The translations under genes were made by a program, and so were the position numbers. The notes beneath the pieces are model-generated. The model was given only the letters and a program-made list of their open reading frames with translations. It made no database searches and was not told where the DNA came from. Below are positions 7,360-16,469 of a DNA stretch of 47,038 bases, piece by piece. Source of the DNA: Deltaproteobacteria bacterium (GTDB lineage: Bacteria > Bdellovibrionota_C > UBA2361 > SZUA-149 > JADLFC01); assembly GCA_020845775.1 (NCBI GenBank), contig JADLFC010000128.1, positions 1 to 47,038 on the forward strand. Reading direction: 5' to 3'. The stretch's first letter is position 1, and each line of letters starts with the position of its first letter.

Positions 7360-8355
7360 CTAAAGGGATTTGTACCATTGTATATACTTTTTAAAGCCCG
7401 CCTCAATCGGAAACTGAGGGCTGTATCCCAGCAACCGTTTTGCCTTCTCCACTGATAGAGTTCCCCTATCTGGCATCAGGCGGTCTCGCTCTTTGTAGTG
7501 GATGTTGAGCTGTGGAAAATATTCCTGCACGACAAGTGCTAGTTCCGACATCGAACGAGATTCACCGTATGTTAGATTAAAGGTTTGGTTGTGAGAGTTG
7601 TCGTTCTCGATTACCAAACGAAGGCCCTGCGTCAGATCATCAATATAGGTAAAATCCAAGCGATCTGACCCATCCCCATTTACGGTAATATCGATATTAT
7701 TTAGGGCGTTTTCAACAAAAATTTGTCCAACTCGCCTGCTCACGCAGCGTTCGCCATACAGGGCCGATGGCCTTACGATAGTATAGTTAAGACTAAACAC
7801 CTGGTTATAGGCAATAACTATTTTCTCGCCAGCGTACTTGAGCGCACCGTAAATGCCAAGAGGACTACAAACAGTATCCTCCGTAACTTCGCCGGAAATG
7901 AAATTTCCGTACACCATGCTCGAGGAGAAAAAAATAAAATGGTTGGTTCTACTCCTAGCTAAATCCAGTGAATTTTCAAGGGTGCGCAAGCTGTGATCGA
8001 ATGTATTATATGGATCCTTATTGGAGCGATCGGCATGGGCTACTGCTGCTAATAGGATTATTACGTCTGGCTCGATTTTGTCTATTAAGTGACATAGTTG
8101 ATGATACTCTCTAGCATCTTGGACGATAACTGGAATGTCATATTCTTCCAGGAGGGTTAACCTAGCTCTAAGTAGATTTCTATAAAAGGACTTGTTGGCA
8201 ATTTCGTTTTCGGCTGACGAAAAAGAAAGAATATTGTTTACCCCTAAACTGTCTATTATATATGGCTGATGACCATGTTCTTTTAGATGTATTGCCAGGT
8301 TGTGACCAATGAAACCAGCTCCACCGATAAGAGCTATACTCTTTGCCTTAGCCAT
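7360..8355 (-). CDS. NAD-dependent sugar epimerase/dehydratase (SDR)
   Basis: A 331-residue extended short-chain dehydrogenase. The Rossmann motif GGAGFIG is at 11-17, a SSSMVYG serine region at 144-150, and the catalytic pair Tyr169 and Lys173 in YGALK. This fold converts nucleotide sugars (4-epimerase, 4,6-dehydratase or reductase). It is packed 12 nt from the downstream neuB gene and starts 4 nt after the stop of the DegT aminotransferase, so the products probably act in sequence on the precursor sugar. Exact reaction unknown. Confidence 0.85.
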   Translation of the reverse strand: MAKAKSIALIGGAGFIGHNLAIHLKEHGHQPYIIDSLGVNNILSFSSAENEIANKSFYRNLLRARLTLLEEYDIPVIVQDAREYHQLCHLIDKIEPDVIILLAAVAHADRSNKDPYNTFDHSLRTLENSLDLARSRTNHFIFFSSSMVYGNFISGEVTEDTVCSPLGIYGALKYAGEKIVIAYNQVFSLNYTIVRPSALYGERCVSRRVGQIFVENALNNIDITVNGDGSDRLDFTYIDDLTQGLRLVIENDNSHNQTFNLTYGESRSMSELALVVQEYFPQLNIHYKERDRLMPDRGTLSVEKAKRLLGYSPQFPIEAGFKKYIQWYKSL

Positions 8356-8359
8356 TTTT

Positions 8360-9505
8360 TCAAACCCTTATAATAATGTCCTTTACCGCATTAGCTAGGT
8401 TAACAATGTCCTCTTCGCTTAAATGAGGCCCAACTGGAAGTGCAACTGATGAATTGCTAATCCAACTTGCAACGGGAAAACTACTGTCGATTGAATAACC
8501 GTACTTCTCACTATAATATGTTAGATGAGGTACTGGGTGTGGGTAGTATACACTAGAGCCAAAACCTCTTGCCTTCAGTCCTTCAATTATGTCGACTCGT
8601 TTTGGAGTGAGCCTATCGTTAAGCATGGCAGAGAGGCAATAATGACTACTTACAAAGTCCCCATGCGAGGATTGAAGCAATGTTAGTTCATCGATATCCT
8701 TCAGGCAGGATTCTAACAAGTTGTAGTTGCGTTCGCGGACTGCAAGTATGTCTGGCAATCGTTTTAGTTGTTCTATGCCTAAGGCGGCCGCAACCTCGTT
8801 CATGCGATAGTTGTAACCAAGCATGGTCACATCGTAGACTCCAGGAACTGCTCGTTCGCCCACTACCCTATCTACTCCAAAAGCTCTTGTATATCGAACG
8901 GTAGCGGCTAGCTTATCATCCTTAGTAATTAACATCCCGCCTTCTGCCGTGGTCATGTGCTTAACAGGATAAAATGAAAAGCAGCCAACATCACCTAGAA
9001 GGCCAGCATGTACTCCTTTAACATATGTTCCGGTAGCGAGGGCGCAGTCTTCTACTACAAGCAAGTGATACTTTGCTGCAATACTGCAAACGCGCGTCAT
9101 ATCCACAGGCATTCCCAAGAAATGCACGACTGATATGGCTTTAGTCCTATTGGTTATTGCGGCTTCAATCTGGTCTATATCTATATTGCCAGTCTTTCGC
9201 TCTGCATCTACAAATACCGGTTTTGCGCCACAGAATTCAACGGCATGTGCTGTAGCAGTATGTGTCTGTGCTGGGACAATTACTTCGTCTCCAGGCTTTA
9301 AGCTTGAATAGAAGTAAGTCAAATGCAAGGCTGCGGTGCAAGATGCTACGGAAAGCGAATAGGGCGCCTTAGTGAATAGACTGAAGCTCTCCTCAAATTG
9401 CTTGGTTTTTGGACCATGAACGAGAATGCCGCTTCTTAAAACCTCGGTCACTGCGTCTATCTCTTGCTGGCCAATCACTGGCTTGCCAAAGGGTATATTA
9501 TCCAT
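8360..9505 (-). CDS. DegT/DnrJ/EryC1/StrS sugar aminotransferase
   Basis: A 381-residue PLP-dependent aminotransferase of the sugar family. The N-terminal segment PFGKPVIGQQEIDAV and LRSGILVHGP are typical, VEDCALATG (151-159) corresponds to the PLP-ring Asp region, and FSFYPVKHMTTAEGG holds the Schiff-base Lys182. These enzymes transfer an amino group to a keto-sugar nucleotide. Here it likely makes the amino sugar that the formyltransferase or acyltransferase later modifies. It sits between a Gfo/Idh oxidoreductase and an SDR, a usual ketosugar-to-aminosugar arrangement. Confidence 0.9.
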   Translation of the reverse strand: MDNIPFGKPVIGQQEIDAVTEVLRSGILVHGPKTKQFEESFSLFTKAPYSLSVASCTAALHLTYFYSSLKPGDEVIVPAQTHTATAHAVEFCGAKPVFVDAERKTGNIDIDQIEAAITNRTKAISVVHFLGMPVDMTRVCSIAAKYHLLVVEDCALATGTYVKGVHAGLLGDVGCFSFYPVKHMTTAEGGMLITKDDKLAATVRYTRAFGVDRVVGERAVPGVYDVTMLGYNYRMNEVAAALGIEQLKRLPDILAVRERNYNLLESCLKDIDELTLLQSSHGDFVSSHYCLSAMLNDRLTPKRVDIIEGLKARGFGSSVYYPHPVPHLTYYSEKYGYSIDSSFPVASWISNSSVALPVGPHLSEEDIVNLANAVKDIIIRV

Positions 9506-9519
9506 TTAGTCACCTTATG

Positions 9520-10521
9520 CTATATTTGTCGAACTACAACGCTATTACCTTCCTTAACTGCTTGCTCAATCGCAAAACATACTGCCATAGCTTGGAACGC
9601 ATCTTCTGATGTAACTAAGGGCTTTTTCCCCTCATGCAATATAGATTCAATGAAGCTAAAAACTAGTTCGCCTTTTTTTACTCCCGGATAGGCAGTGTCG
9701 AGTTGCCTAGGAGATTCGTCCGGATTCCTGGACGTGTAAAAGAGTGCGTGTTTCAAACCATTTACGTAAGTTGCCTTAGTCCCATAAACGTTTAATGTAT
9801 GAAAATGTGGATATACACAACCGTAATTTGAGCCGACTTTCCCAATTGCTCCAGAGCTGAATTTTAGTAAGGCTATAACAGTATCATTATAGCGATATTG
9901 CGTGCCCGCAGAGTGAATTTTATTTCCAAGCGCAGAAACTTCTATCACCTTGTCTCCCGTGAGCCAAAGCATTAGGTCCACCAGATGCAGTCCGCCTCCA
10001 TAGACAACGGAATAAAACGGAATTTGCCCCCTCCATTCATTGGTAATCTTATGCAGTCGCCCATAGTTGTAGTCTCCCTCTATGTAGGAGATTTGTCCTA
10101 ATTCCGTATCGCCAATCATCTTCTTTAGCTCAATGAATCTTGGACAACAGCGCAATATTAGGTTAGAAGAAAATCGAAGGTGTGGATTGCTTGTTAGCGA
10201 TTTTTTAATTGCTCGCGCTTCTATCTCTGAAAGACAAAAGGGCTTCTCCACGAACACATGTTTGCCATTTTCAATGGCAGTGACTGTGTGCTCCATGTGA
10301 TAGTTGTCAAATGATGCAATTGAAATGACATGAATGTTAGGATCGGTTAAAATGATATTCGCCTGATCGACGCATAAAATATCAGGGTATTTTTCATGTG
10401 CTAGCTGTTGCTTTTCGGCCGAGAAATCACAAATAGCCACCACCTCGCATGCAGGATGAGCACGATAGGCCTCCAAATGAGCCTCGCCAACTCCTAAACC
10501 TATCACTCCCACTCGTAGCAT
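9520..10521 (-). CDS. Gfo/Idh/MocA-family sugar oxidoreductase
   Basis: A 333-residue NAD(P)-dependent oxidoreductase. The N-terminal Rossmann domain begins VGVIGLGVGEAHL, and the cofactor and substrate motif EKP is at 92-94 (HVFVEKPF). The C-terminal alpha/beta domain includes GGGLHLVDLMLWL (about 175-187), the usual GG..D.G.H.xD region in variant form. In surface-sugar clusters such enzymes oxidise C3 of UDP-sugars before a DegT aminotransferase acts, which matches the gene directly downstream (14-nt gap). The substrate is not identifiable. Confidence 0.85.
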   Translation of the reverse strand: MLRVGVIGLGVGEAHLEAYRAHPACEVVAICDFSAEKQQLAHEKYPDILCVDQANIILTDPNIHVISIASFDNYHMEHTVTAIENGKHVFVEKPFCLSEIEARAIKKSLTSNPHLRFSSNLILRCCPRFIELKKMIGDTELGQISYIEGDYNYGRLHKITNEWRGQIPFYSVVYGGGLHLVDLMLWLTGDKVIEVSALGNKIHSAGTQYRYNDTVIALLKFSSGAIGKVGSNYGCVYPHFHTLNVYGTKATYVNGLKHALFYTSRNPDESPRQLDTAYPGVKKGELVFSFIESILHEGKKPLVTSEDAFQAMAVCFAIEQAVKEGNSVVVRQI

Positions 10522-10559
10522 AAAAAATAACTTTGTATACTTATCGGCTATAGCTCAGC

Positions 10560-11885
10560 CTAGCTATTAAACTGCTCCTGAGTTACAAAATTTACTGTCT
10601 TATGATTAGCAACATCTACTATGAGCCGACCAATATTCTTTTGTCCCTGATAAGCCGAAAAAGGTCGCTGGCCTTTAGCAAACTTATATCCATCATGCTG
10701 CCTTTTTAGCCAGTACTCTTCATTATCCAATAAGCCATTAATCTCTGCATTCAATTGCTCATAATCTTGGACGAAGCTACAGTAATTACTCATGATGGTG
10801 CAGCCGATAAGATGCGCTCCACGTGGATACATGTGCATAGCGACACATGGACGTCCCGCTGCGCAAGCATCGAGCAATACGCTGGAGTCGGACATGCTTG
10901 ATACTATTATGTCAGTTGCTGTCATAACGGAGTCTTTCCGATCTGAAATCACTACCAAGTTATTGTAATTAAGTTCTTCTCCAACTGATAATATCGCATT
11001 CACATCCTCTATCGCTGTTCGTCCGGGATTTTGCCTAACAATTATTATTGTTGGTTTACCCATTTCTTCACGTGCCTTGGCTACGCTAATAATATTCTCG
11101 AGAGTTTCAACAAACTGGAAGGCTAAACAGGAACTAGTCAAGTATAATCCCTCCATAAAAGGACAAGTATATAAAATTATGCTGGCCTTTGGATCGAGTT
11201 GCAGAAGCTCTTTCGCCGCTGCTCTTTTCAGTTTATCTTTAGAAACATCTAGAACGTCGTCGGACTCTATTGATGTAAATGGCGTTCCAGTCACATATTT
11301 TTTAGTCCCTGATACTGGAAACTGATTGAGTATTTGCAAGCCAAAGTTGTCGGCTAGCGCTACCACATCGCAAACTTCAGGCAATAATATTTCGTTAGTA
11401 ATCCATGAGCCGTGTTGTAGATGTATGCTTGGAATGCCGTAAACTTTAGATAGAGCCGCTACTGCCTGATATTTGTCTAAGTACGAAGGAGAAAGCACGG
11501 AGCAGCGTATGTCGAACTGCTCCAATAGCTTTTTGAATCCGTTGATATAAGTATAATATAGTCTAAGCCCAACCTGAATGCCGCGTGCAATGACATTTTC
11601 GGAATCAGTATCCAAATATTGACTATATGGTAAGTCACCTAGATTAGAAAACAGAAAGGAAGATAACTCGTAGCAGCGTTTTTCACTCTCCAAGTTGCCA
11701 GCCGCTGTGCATGCCTGCATATCAACGACTTCATCGAGAAAAATAAGCCTGCCATTACATTGTTTCTTGAGATCTGTATCGTTGTTATTACATATTACGT
11801 AGCAATCCGACTGACCAATGATTTCTGTTATCACGCTCTTAATGCGATCAAATAACCCAAAGAATACGATAGCTCGAGTTTTCAT
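10560..11885 (-). CDS. GT-B-fold-like surface carbohydrate protein
   Basis: A 441-residue soluble protein without clear family identity. It looks like a two-Rossmann (GT-B) fold: an N-terminal half ending in VYGIPSIHLQHGSW (about 150-163) and a C-terminal half with ADNFGLQILNQFPV, VTGTPF, and a late MTATDIIVSSMSDSSVLLDACAAGRPCVAMHM block. The last block resembles the donor-binding part of UDP-GlcNAc 2-epimerases, nucleotide-sugar hydrolases and capsule glycosyltransferases. No hydrolysing 2-epimerase is otherwise visible in the nonulosonate cluster, so this protein may fill that step or be a glycosyltransferase. Sequence alone does not decide. Confidence 0.5.
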   Translation of the reverse strand: MKTRAIVFFGLFDRIKSVITEIIGQSDCYVICNNNDTDLKKQCNGRLIFLDEVVDMQACTAAGNLESEKRCYELSSFLFSNLGDLPYSQYLDTDSENVIARGIQVGLRLYYTYINGFKKLLEQFDIRCSVLSPSYLDKYQAVAALSKVYGIPSIHLQHGSWITNEILLPEVCDVVALADNFGLQILNQFPVSGTKKYVTGTPFTSIESDDVLDVSKDKLKRAAAKELLQLDPKASIILYTCPFMEGLYLTSSCLAFQFVETLENIISVAKAREEMGKPTIIIVRQNPGRTAIEDVNAILSVGEELNYNNLVVISDRKDSVMTATDIIVSSMSDSSVLLDACAAGRPCVAMHMYPRGAHLIGCTIMSNYCSFVQDYEQLNAEINGLLDNEEYWLKRQHDGYKFAKGQRPFSAYQGQKNIGRLIVDVANHKTVNFVTQEQFNS

Positions 11886-11921
11886 AAATGTAGCATGATG
11901 TAGTTTGAGTTGACTATGATT

Positions 11922-12716
11922 TTAGTTACGCATTGCCGATTTCTTTGCTATGATCTTAGAATAAACCTCTCCCAGTGCAAGGCGTATTGAAAAATAAAGC
12001 ATTGAGTAAAGGTTATTTGATGTTTCGGTAATTGACATTTTCGGACAGGGTTTTGGTCTCCACCAGTTATGAACCCATGACCATAGGAGTAGATCTAAGG
12101 CATAAAGCTCTTCGAAAGTTCCGATTTTGCTAGAATTTCGTAGATGACTCGCCACTAGTCTAGGTCTTGTAACGCATGGGTGGAAGCACTTGTCGCACGG
12201 TATAATATCAAATCTAAATAAGCTACCTTTGATAGAATAACGAAATTCATTTAGGCAACTCTTGCATCGAATAGATAAAATGACATGTATGATGTTATCC
12301 TTATTGATGGAATATGCTCTGAGAATATTTGCCTCGAGCTGACTGCTTCTGGACATTTGTAGAACTAAATCTTTCTCATTGCTCTCAACTAATTCATTCG
12401 CCCAGCTACTCGACTCAGGATTAACAACTACAAGAGCTCTTAATACTTCCTTAGCGTGTGCTGTCTGTTTGTTGGATATTAACGAAAGCGCAAAAATAGT
12501 TAACAGCGGCGCGCTATAGTTAGTTGCGTGCTTGCAAAGTTCAGCAGCTATGTGCTGCGAAAGTTCATAGTTGCCTTCTTTATATATTATTCCACAGGCG
12601 TCTATATAACTTTCTATGGTCTTAACGCTTTTAGCATGGGATAGGGCGAGCTGAGATGCTAGGTTGTAATCCAGAGCGGAAAGTGCTTTAGCAATAGAGT
12701 CTTGTAATAGTGTCAT
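11922..12716 (-). CDS. Helical-repeat protein with a zinc-ribbon, function unknown
   Basis: A 264-residue protein. Residues 1-115 look like TPR-type alpha-helical repeats (ALSALDYNLASQLALSHA, YKEGNYELSQHIAAEL, AKEVLRALVVVNPES). Around 150-180 two CxxC pairs (RCKSCLNEF and PCDKCFHPC) suggest a zinc ribbon. The C-terminal 80 residues are hydrophobic and Trp-rich (LLLWSWVHNWWRPKP). I do not recognise the family. It is divergently arranged with the 878-residue acyl-activating fusion, only 46 bp away, so the two may share a promoter region. Confidence 0.55.
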   Translation of the reverse strand: MTLLQDSIAKALSALDYNLASQLALSHAKSVKTIESYIDACGIIYKEGNYELSQHIAAELCKHATNYSAPLLTIFALSLISNKQTAHAKEVLRALVVVNPESSSWANELVESNEKDLVLQMSRSSQLEANILRAYSINKDNIIHVILSIRCKSCLNEFRYSIKGSLFRFDIIPCDKCFHPCVTRPRLVASHLRNSSKIGTFEELYALDLLLWSWVHNWWRPKPCPKMSITETSNNLYSMLYFSIRLALGEVYSKIIAKKSAMRN

Positions 12717-12762
12717 GAATTTTAGATGCTCACATGTGTAGTTTGTGGCAACTTAATACGTC

Positions 12763-15399
12763 ATGGATAGCTGGAAAAATTTAACCGTGGAATCTTTTAG
12801 ATCGCTGTTTTCTGACAAATTAGATGTTAAACACGAGCTGACGTGGCTTTATCTCCTACATGAAGGAAGAGCAACATCCTACAGGTACAAGGACGTCATT
12901 AGTCGCACTTATGATTATTGTCGATTTTTTCAGGAAAAAGGGATAGGGGAAGGCGATTCCATTCTGATTGTGTTAAAAGAATCGATTGATTTGTTCGCGA
13001 GTTTCTTTGCCGGCATATTGCTGGGCGCCAGGCCCGCATATTCCTCTTATCCATCTCCAAAACAAACAATCGACAGGTTTATCGACTCCACGGAAGCCTT
13101 GGTTCGCTACAATCGCATAAAGCTGATCGTTTGTTATTCCGAAATATACTCTCTTTTTAGCAATAAGAATGTGATCGCAGATTCGTCTTTTCTCGGGTAC
13201 TTTACCCCTGAAGAAGTATTTTTGTTAGATCAATTAGACATAGGAGATATTTCAGTTGCAAGGTGCGAGGCGTTTGTTCAGTACTCTTCGGGCACAACAG
13301 GTGCCAAAAAGGGCATTCAGATATCCATAGCTGCGCTTTTTAATCAATTAGAAGCGTATGGAAAGTTCCTTTTGCTCGATTCAGATAGCAAGATAGTGTC
13401 GTGGCTGCCTCATTACCACGATATGGGTCTCGTTGCGTGCACGTTGATGCCTTTTATTAAGCGGATTCCATTATATCTTATGTCTCCATTTGATTGGGTT
13501 CGCAACCCTAAAATACTGTTTGAAGCAATTACAAAGTACCAATGTACGCATGTGTGGCTGCCAAATTTTGCTTTAGGCCATCTAACAAAAAGCATTAGAT
13601 CATCTGATATACACCTTTATAACCTGGGCTCCATTAAACAAATAATTTGCTGCTCAGAACCTCTACTGAAGGAGACCTGCGATCACTTTGCCGAAAAATT
13701 CTCATCGATCGGTATAAACAATTCTAATATCTTTAACTGTTATGCAATGGCAGAAAATACCTTTGCGATGTCATCGACTAGAAAGGGCCCACCGCGTTTT
13801 CTTGCAGTTAATCGCAATTCTTTCCAAAAAGATAATCGCATCGTGCCACGGCTCGATAGCTCATTATCTTTCTCGAGCGTTGGAGAGCCACTCGATAATA
13901 TTGAGATAAGTATAAGAGACGACCAAAATAACATACTTGAGGAGAATACAGCAGGAGAGATCTTTATTAAGAGCAATTGTATGCTCGATGAGTATCTAAA
14001 CAACGAAGGAGAGACTAAGCGTTCGATCGTTGATGGATGGTTTCACACAGGAGATATTGGTTTTTTTCACGATAGTGAATTATATATATGTGGCAGAAAA
14101 AAAGATCTAATAATAGTTGGCGGTGAAAACATCTACCCACAAGATATAGAACTCATTCTAAATAGATGGGAAGGACTGATTCCCGGGAGAAACTTGGTTT
14201 TTGGAGTCTGCGATGAAAGAGTTGGAACTGAAAAAATCATCGTCCTGGCGGAAGCGAAAGATCCTTCGGCTAAGATCAATACGCTCGATATTAGGAGTGA
14301 AATATTTAACAGTCTAAACGTTTCTGTAGCTGATATAATAATACTTCCTCACATGACGCTAAGAAAAGGGACAGCCGGAAAGATCTCCAGACATCTAAAC
14401 AAGCAAGCATATCTAGAGGGCGCATATAGTCAAGTAAATCAACAAGGCAAAGAATCAAAGAATCTACGAGATGTCGTACAACGCATAATTCCCTCAGACT
14501 ACAGTTCTAGGATTCTGGAGGATACGAGCCTCTTTAAATCTGGACTGCTAGATTCGTTTGCATTTATAGAACTTATAGGCGCACTTGAAGAAAATTATGA
14601 GCTAGAAATTCCAGAACAATATTGGACTGTGGAAAACTTTGAAACACTGCGTCATATAGAATCGCTTCTAGCAAGACTTCCCATTTCATCAACGGAAACA
14701 GACCGTACGGATAGATGTAAACACGAACGCAACGAGAGCTATAATCGATTAAGATCCGTTTCAAGTGGCATTAGTTCTACTGCTCCAATATGGGAACGTA
14801 TTATTAATATATGGCCAATAAGATCTTCCTTTTGTTATAGTGGGCTCTTTAAACTCGCTGGAATTAGGATAGGCAAGAATGTCAGATTTTTGGGCAAAGT
14901 ATATGTAAAGCTGAGAGGGATGCCTAGCAATATAGTCATTGGCGATAATGTTACTATTGGTCACAATGTTGACCTGCGGAATCGCGAAAATGGGAAGATA
15001 ATCCTGGGTGATAGAGTGATATTGGACAGCAGTGTGCGTTTAGTGGCGGCCAGAGAGGGGAGAATTGAAATAGGCTATGGCTCTGAAATTGGTTATAATA
15101 CTATTATTAATTCTGGTGGCGTAACATTGATAGGGGAGTTTGCACTACTTGCTGGCAACGTAAATGTCAATTCTTCCAGTCATAAGACAGTTAGGAGTGC
15201 CTTTGTTCGAGAGCAGGCACATCAGCACGGGAAAATCACAATTGGAGACGATGTGTGGATTGGCTCTGGAGCTTCTATATTGCTAAACACAAATATTGAA
15301 GAAGGTGCTATAGTTTCTTCAAATTCGCTAGTAAGGGGCCATATTCCTGCTTTTGCAGTTTGTGCAGGAGTGCCCGCCAAGGTCATCTGTTACAGATGA
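12763..15399 (+). CDS. Acyl-AMP ligase::acyl carrier::hexapeptide acyltransferase fusion
   Basis: An 878-residue, three-module protein. Residues 1-550 form an adenylate-forming ligase: P-loop YSSGTTGAKKG (174-184), LPHYHDMG (215-222, typical of fatty acyl-AMP ligases), CYAMAENTF (326-334), GWFHTGDIG (425-433) and the catalytic Lys540 in GTAGKISR. Residues about 565-640 are an acyl carrier domain with attachment Ser598 in GLLDSFAFIEL. Residues about 695-878 are a left-handed beta-helix acyltransferase with hexapeptide repeats, His807 in SSHKTVR, and the usual CatB/NodL-type end GVPAKVICYR. The likely cycle is activation of an acid as acyl-AMP, loading onto Ser598, and transfer to a sugar hydroxyl or amine. 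It is the only plus-strand gene within the island. Confidence 0.88.
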   Translation: MDSWKNLTVESFRSLFSDKLDVKHELTWLYLLHEGRATSYRYKDVISRTYDYCRFFQEKGIGEGDSILIVLKESIDLFASFFAGILLGARPAYSSYPSPKQTIDRFIDSTEALVRYNRIKLIVCYSEIYSLFSNKNVIADSSFLGYFTPEEVFLLDQLDIGDISVARCEAFVQYSSGTTGAKKGIQISIAALFNQLEAYGKFLLLDSDSKIVSWLPHYHDMGLVACTLMPFIKRIPLYLMSPFDWVRNPKILFEAITKYQCTHVWLPNFALGHLTKSIRSSDIHLYNLGSIKQIICCSEPLLKETCDHFAEKFSSIGINNSNIFNCYAMAENTFAMSSTRKGPPRFLAVNRNSFQKDNRIVPRLDSSLSFSSVGEPLDNIEISIRDDQNNILEENTAGEIFIKSNCMLDEYLNNEGETKRSIVDGWFHTGDIGFFHDSELYICGRKKDLIIVGGENIYPQDIELILNRWEGLIPGRNLVFGVCDERVGTEKIIVLAEAKDPSAKINTLDIRSEIFNSLNVSVADIIILPHMTLRKGTAGKISRHLNKQAYLEGAYSQVNQQGKESKNLRDVVQRIIPSDYSSRILEDTSLFKSGLLDSFAFIELIGALEENYELEIPEQYWTVENFETLRHIESLLARLPISSTETDRTDRCKHERNESYNRLRSVSSGISSTAPIWERIINIWPIRSSFCYSGLFKLAGIRIGKNVRFLGKVYVKLRGMPSNIVIGDNVTIGHNVDLRNRENGKIILGDRVILDSSVRLVAAREGRIEIGYGSEIGYNTIINSGGVTLIGEFALLAGNVNVNSSSHKTVRSAFVREQAHQHGKITIGDDVWIGSGASILLNTNIEEGAIVSSNSLVRGHIPAFAVCAGVPAKVICYR

Positions 15400-15400
15400 C
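15382..15400. terminator. 8-bp perfect hairpin at a convergent gene end
   Basis: GTCATCTG-TTA-CAGATGAC overlaps the stop codon of the 878-residue fusion gene, 31 bp from the end of the convergent methyltransferase gene. There is no U-run after the stem on either strand, so it is at most a weak or factor-assisted bidirectional terminator, or an mRNA-stabilising 3' hairpin. Confidence 0.35.
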
Positions 15401-15430
15401 ATGGTAGTGGAAGTCAACAGTTGCACGTTC

Positions 15431-16465
15431 TCATTTTCGTGCTGCAATCAATAGCATTTTTTCACTGAGCTTTCTTTTATCGAGGCTTAGCTGAAAGTCA
15501 TTGGCGAGTCCTACGATCATTTCATGCAGCTTGCTTCCTGCAAATGCACTATACAAGAAACTTAGTTGATTTAGTAATTCATAGATATCAGCGCCGAAAT
15601 GCCAGACAGCGATGATATTGAGTCGACATTCGGAAAACAAATAGATCGCAGATTCTTCTGTAAACAGATGATTAGTGGTTATTCCGTTATAAAAACTTCT
15701 CGTTGGCTGTTTCGGAAAAGTTCTAACAGCAGCAGAGGTAAGGGAATTAAAGTTTGATATTTCAGCTGCTATTATTCCATTTGGTTTAAGGGCGACTAAT
15801 GACTGTTTAAGAAGCTCTAGCGGGTTTACCACGCAATGCAAAACGCCAATAAAGGAAATAATATCAAACTGCCTCCCCGTGCTTAAATAATCTTCGAGAG
15901 TTTTATTCAATATATCTATTCCGAAATGTCGCTTGCCAAACGATGCATAGCTATCATTAAGCTCTAAACCTATTCCGTCCCATCCCATATTCTTGGCTGC
16001 AAAAAGTATCTCACCCGAACCACAACCTACATCCAGCCAGGCTCCAGGTAAGCTATCTTTTGTATGCTGTAGAATATATTTGACCTTGGGTTTAGCAATA
16101 TTTTCAACTCTGTAATTAATCTTGTCTACACTGCAATAATTCTTGTCGCTATATTGTTCATCTTTCGCGAAAAATTTGTCTGCATAATCCCTATCTAGCA
16201 AGCTCGCAACAAATACATGTTGGCATTGTGGATTATTGCATCTTAGGTAATCGAATTTCGCATAGTTGATTACGGGTACAGTGTCCTCACTATTGCATAT
16301 TGGACAAATAGAAATTCTGGCTATTTTTCCGTCTCTATTTGCAGCGCACCATAATGCCTCGGCCTTCTCCTGCATGTGTTCCATGAACAACCTATAGTCA
16401 GCAAAAGACTTGCCAAGACTGTAGTAATCGATTTGCTTTCCGAAACGACGTTTTGGTTCTGACAT
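15431..16465 (-). CDS. Class I SAM methyltransferase with N-terminal zinc knuckle
   Basis: A 344-residue protein. Residues about 50-85 hold two Cys pairs (CPICNSED and CNNPQCQHVF), a zinc-binding knuckle common in sugar-type methyltransferases. The SAM motif I is GAWLDVGCGSGEI (about 140-152) followed by an acidic motif II in IGLELND. The cluster context suggests methylation of a surface sugar or its amidino group. It starts 4 nt after the stop of a second methyltransferase gene, so the two are probably cotranslated. Confidence 0.8.
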   Translation of the reverse strand: MSEPKRRFGKQIDYYSLGKSFADYRLFMEHMQEKAEALWCAANRDGKIARISICPICNSEDTVPVINYAKFDYLRCNNPQCQHVFVASLLDRDYADKFFAKDEQYSDKNYCSVDKINYRVENIAKPKVKYILQHTKDSLPGAWLDVGCGSGEILFAAKNMGWDGIGLELNDSYASFGKRHFGIDILNKTLEDYLSTGRQFDIISFIGVLHCVVNPLELLKQSLVALKPNGIIAAEISNFNSLTSAAVRTFPKQPTRSFYNGITTNHLFTEESAIYLFSECRLNIIAVWHFGADIYELLNQLSFLYSAFAGSKLHEMIVGLANDFQLSLDKRKLSEKMLLIAARK

Positions 16466-16469
16466 AATA

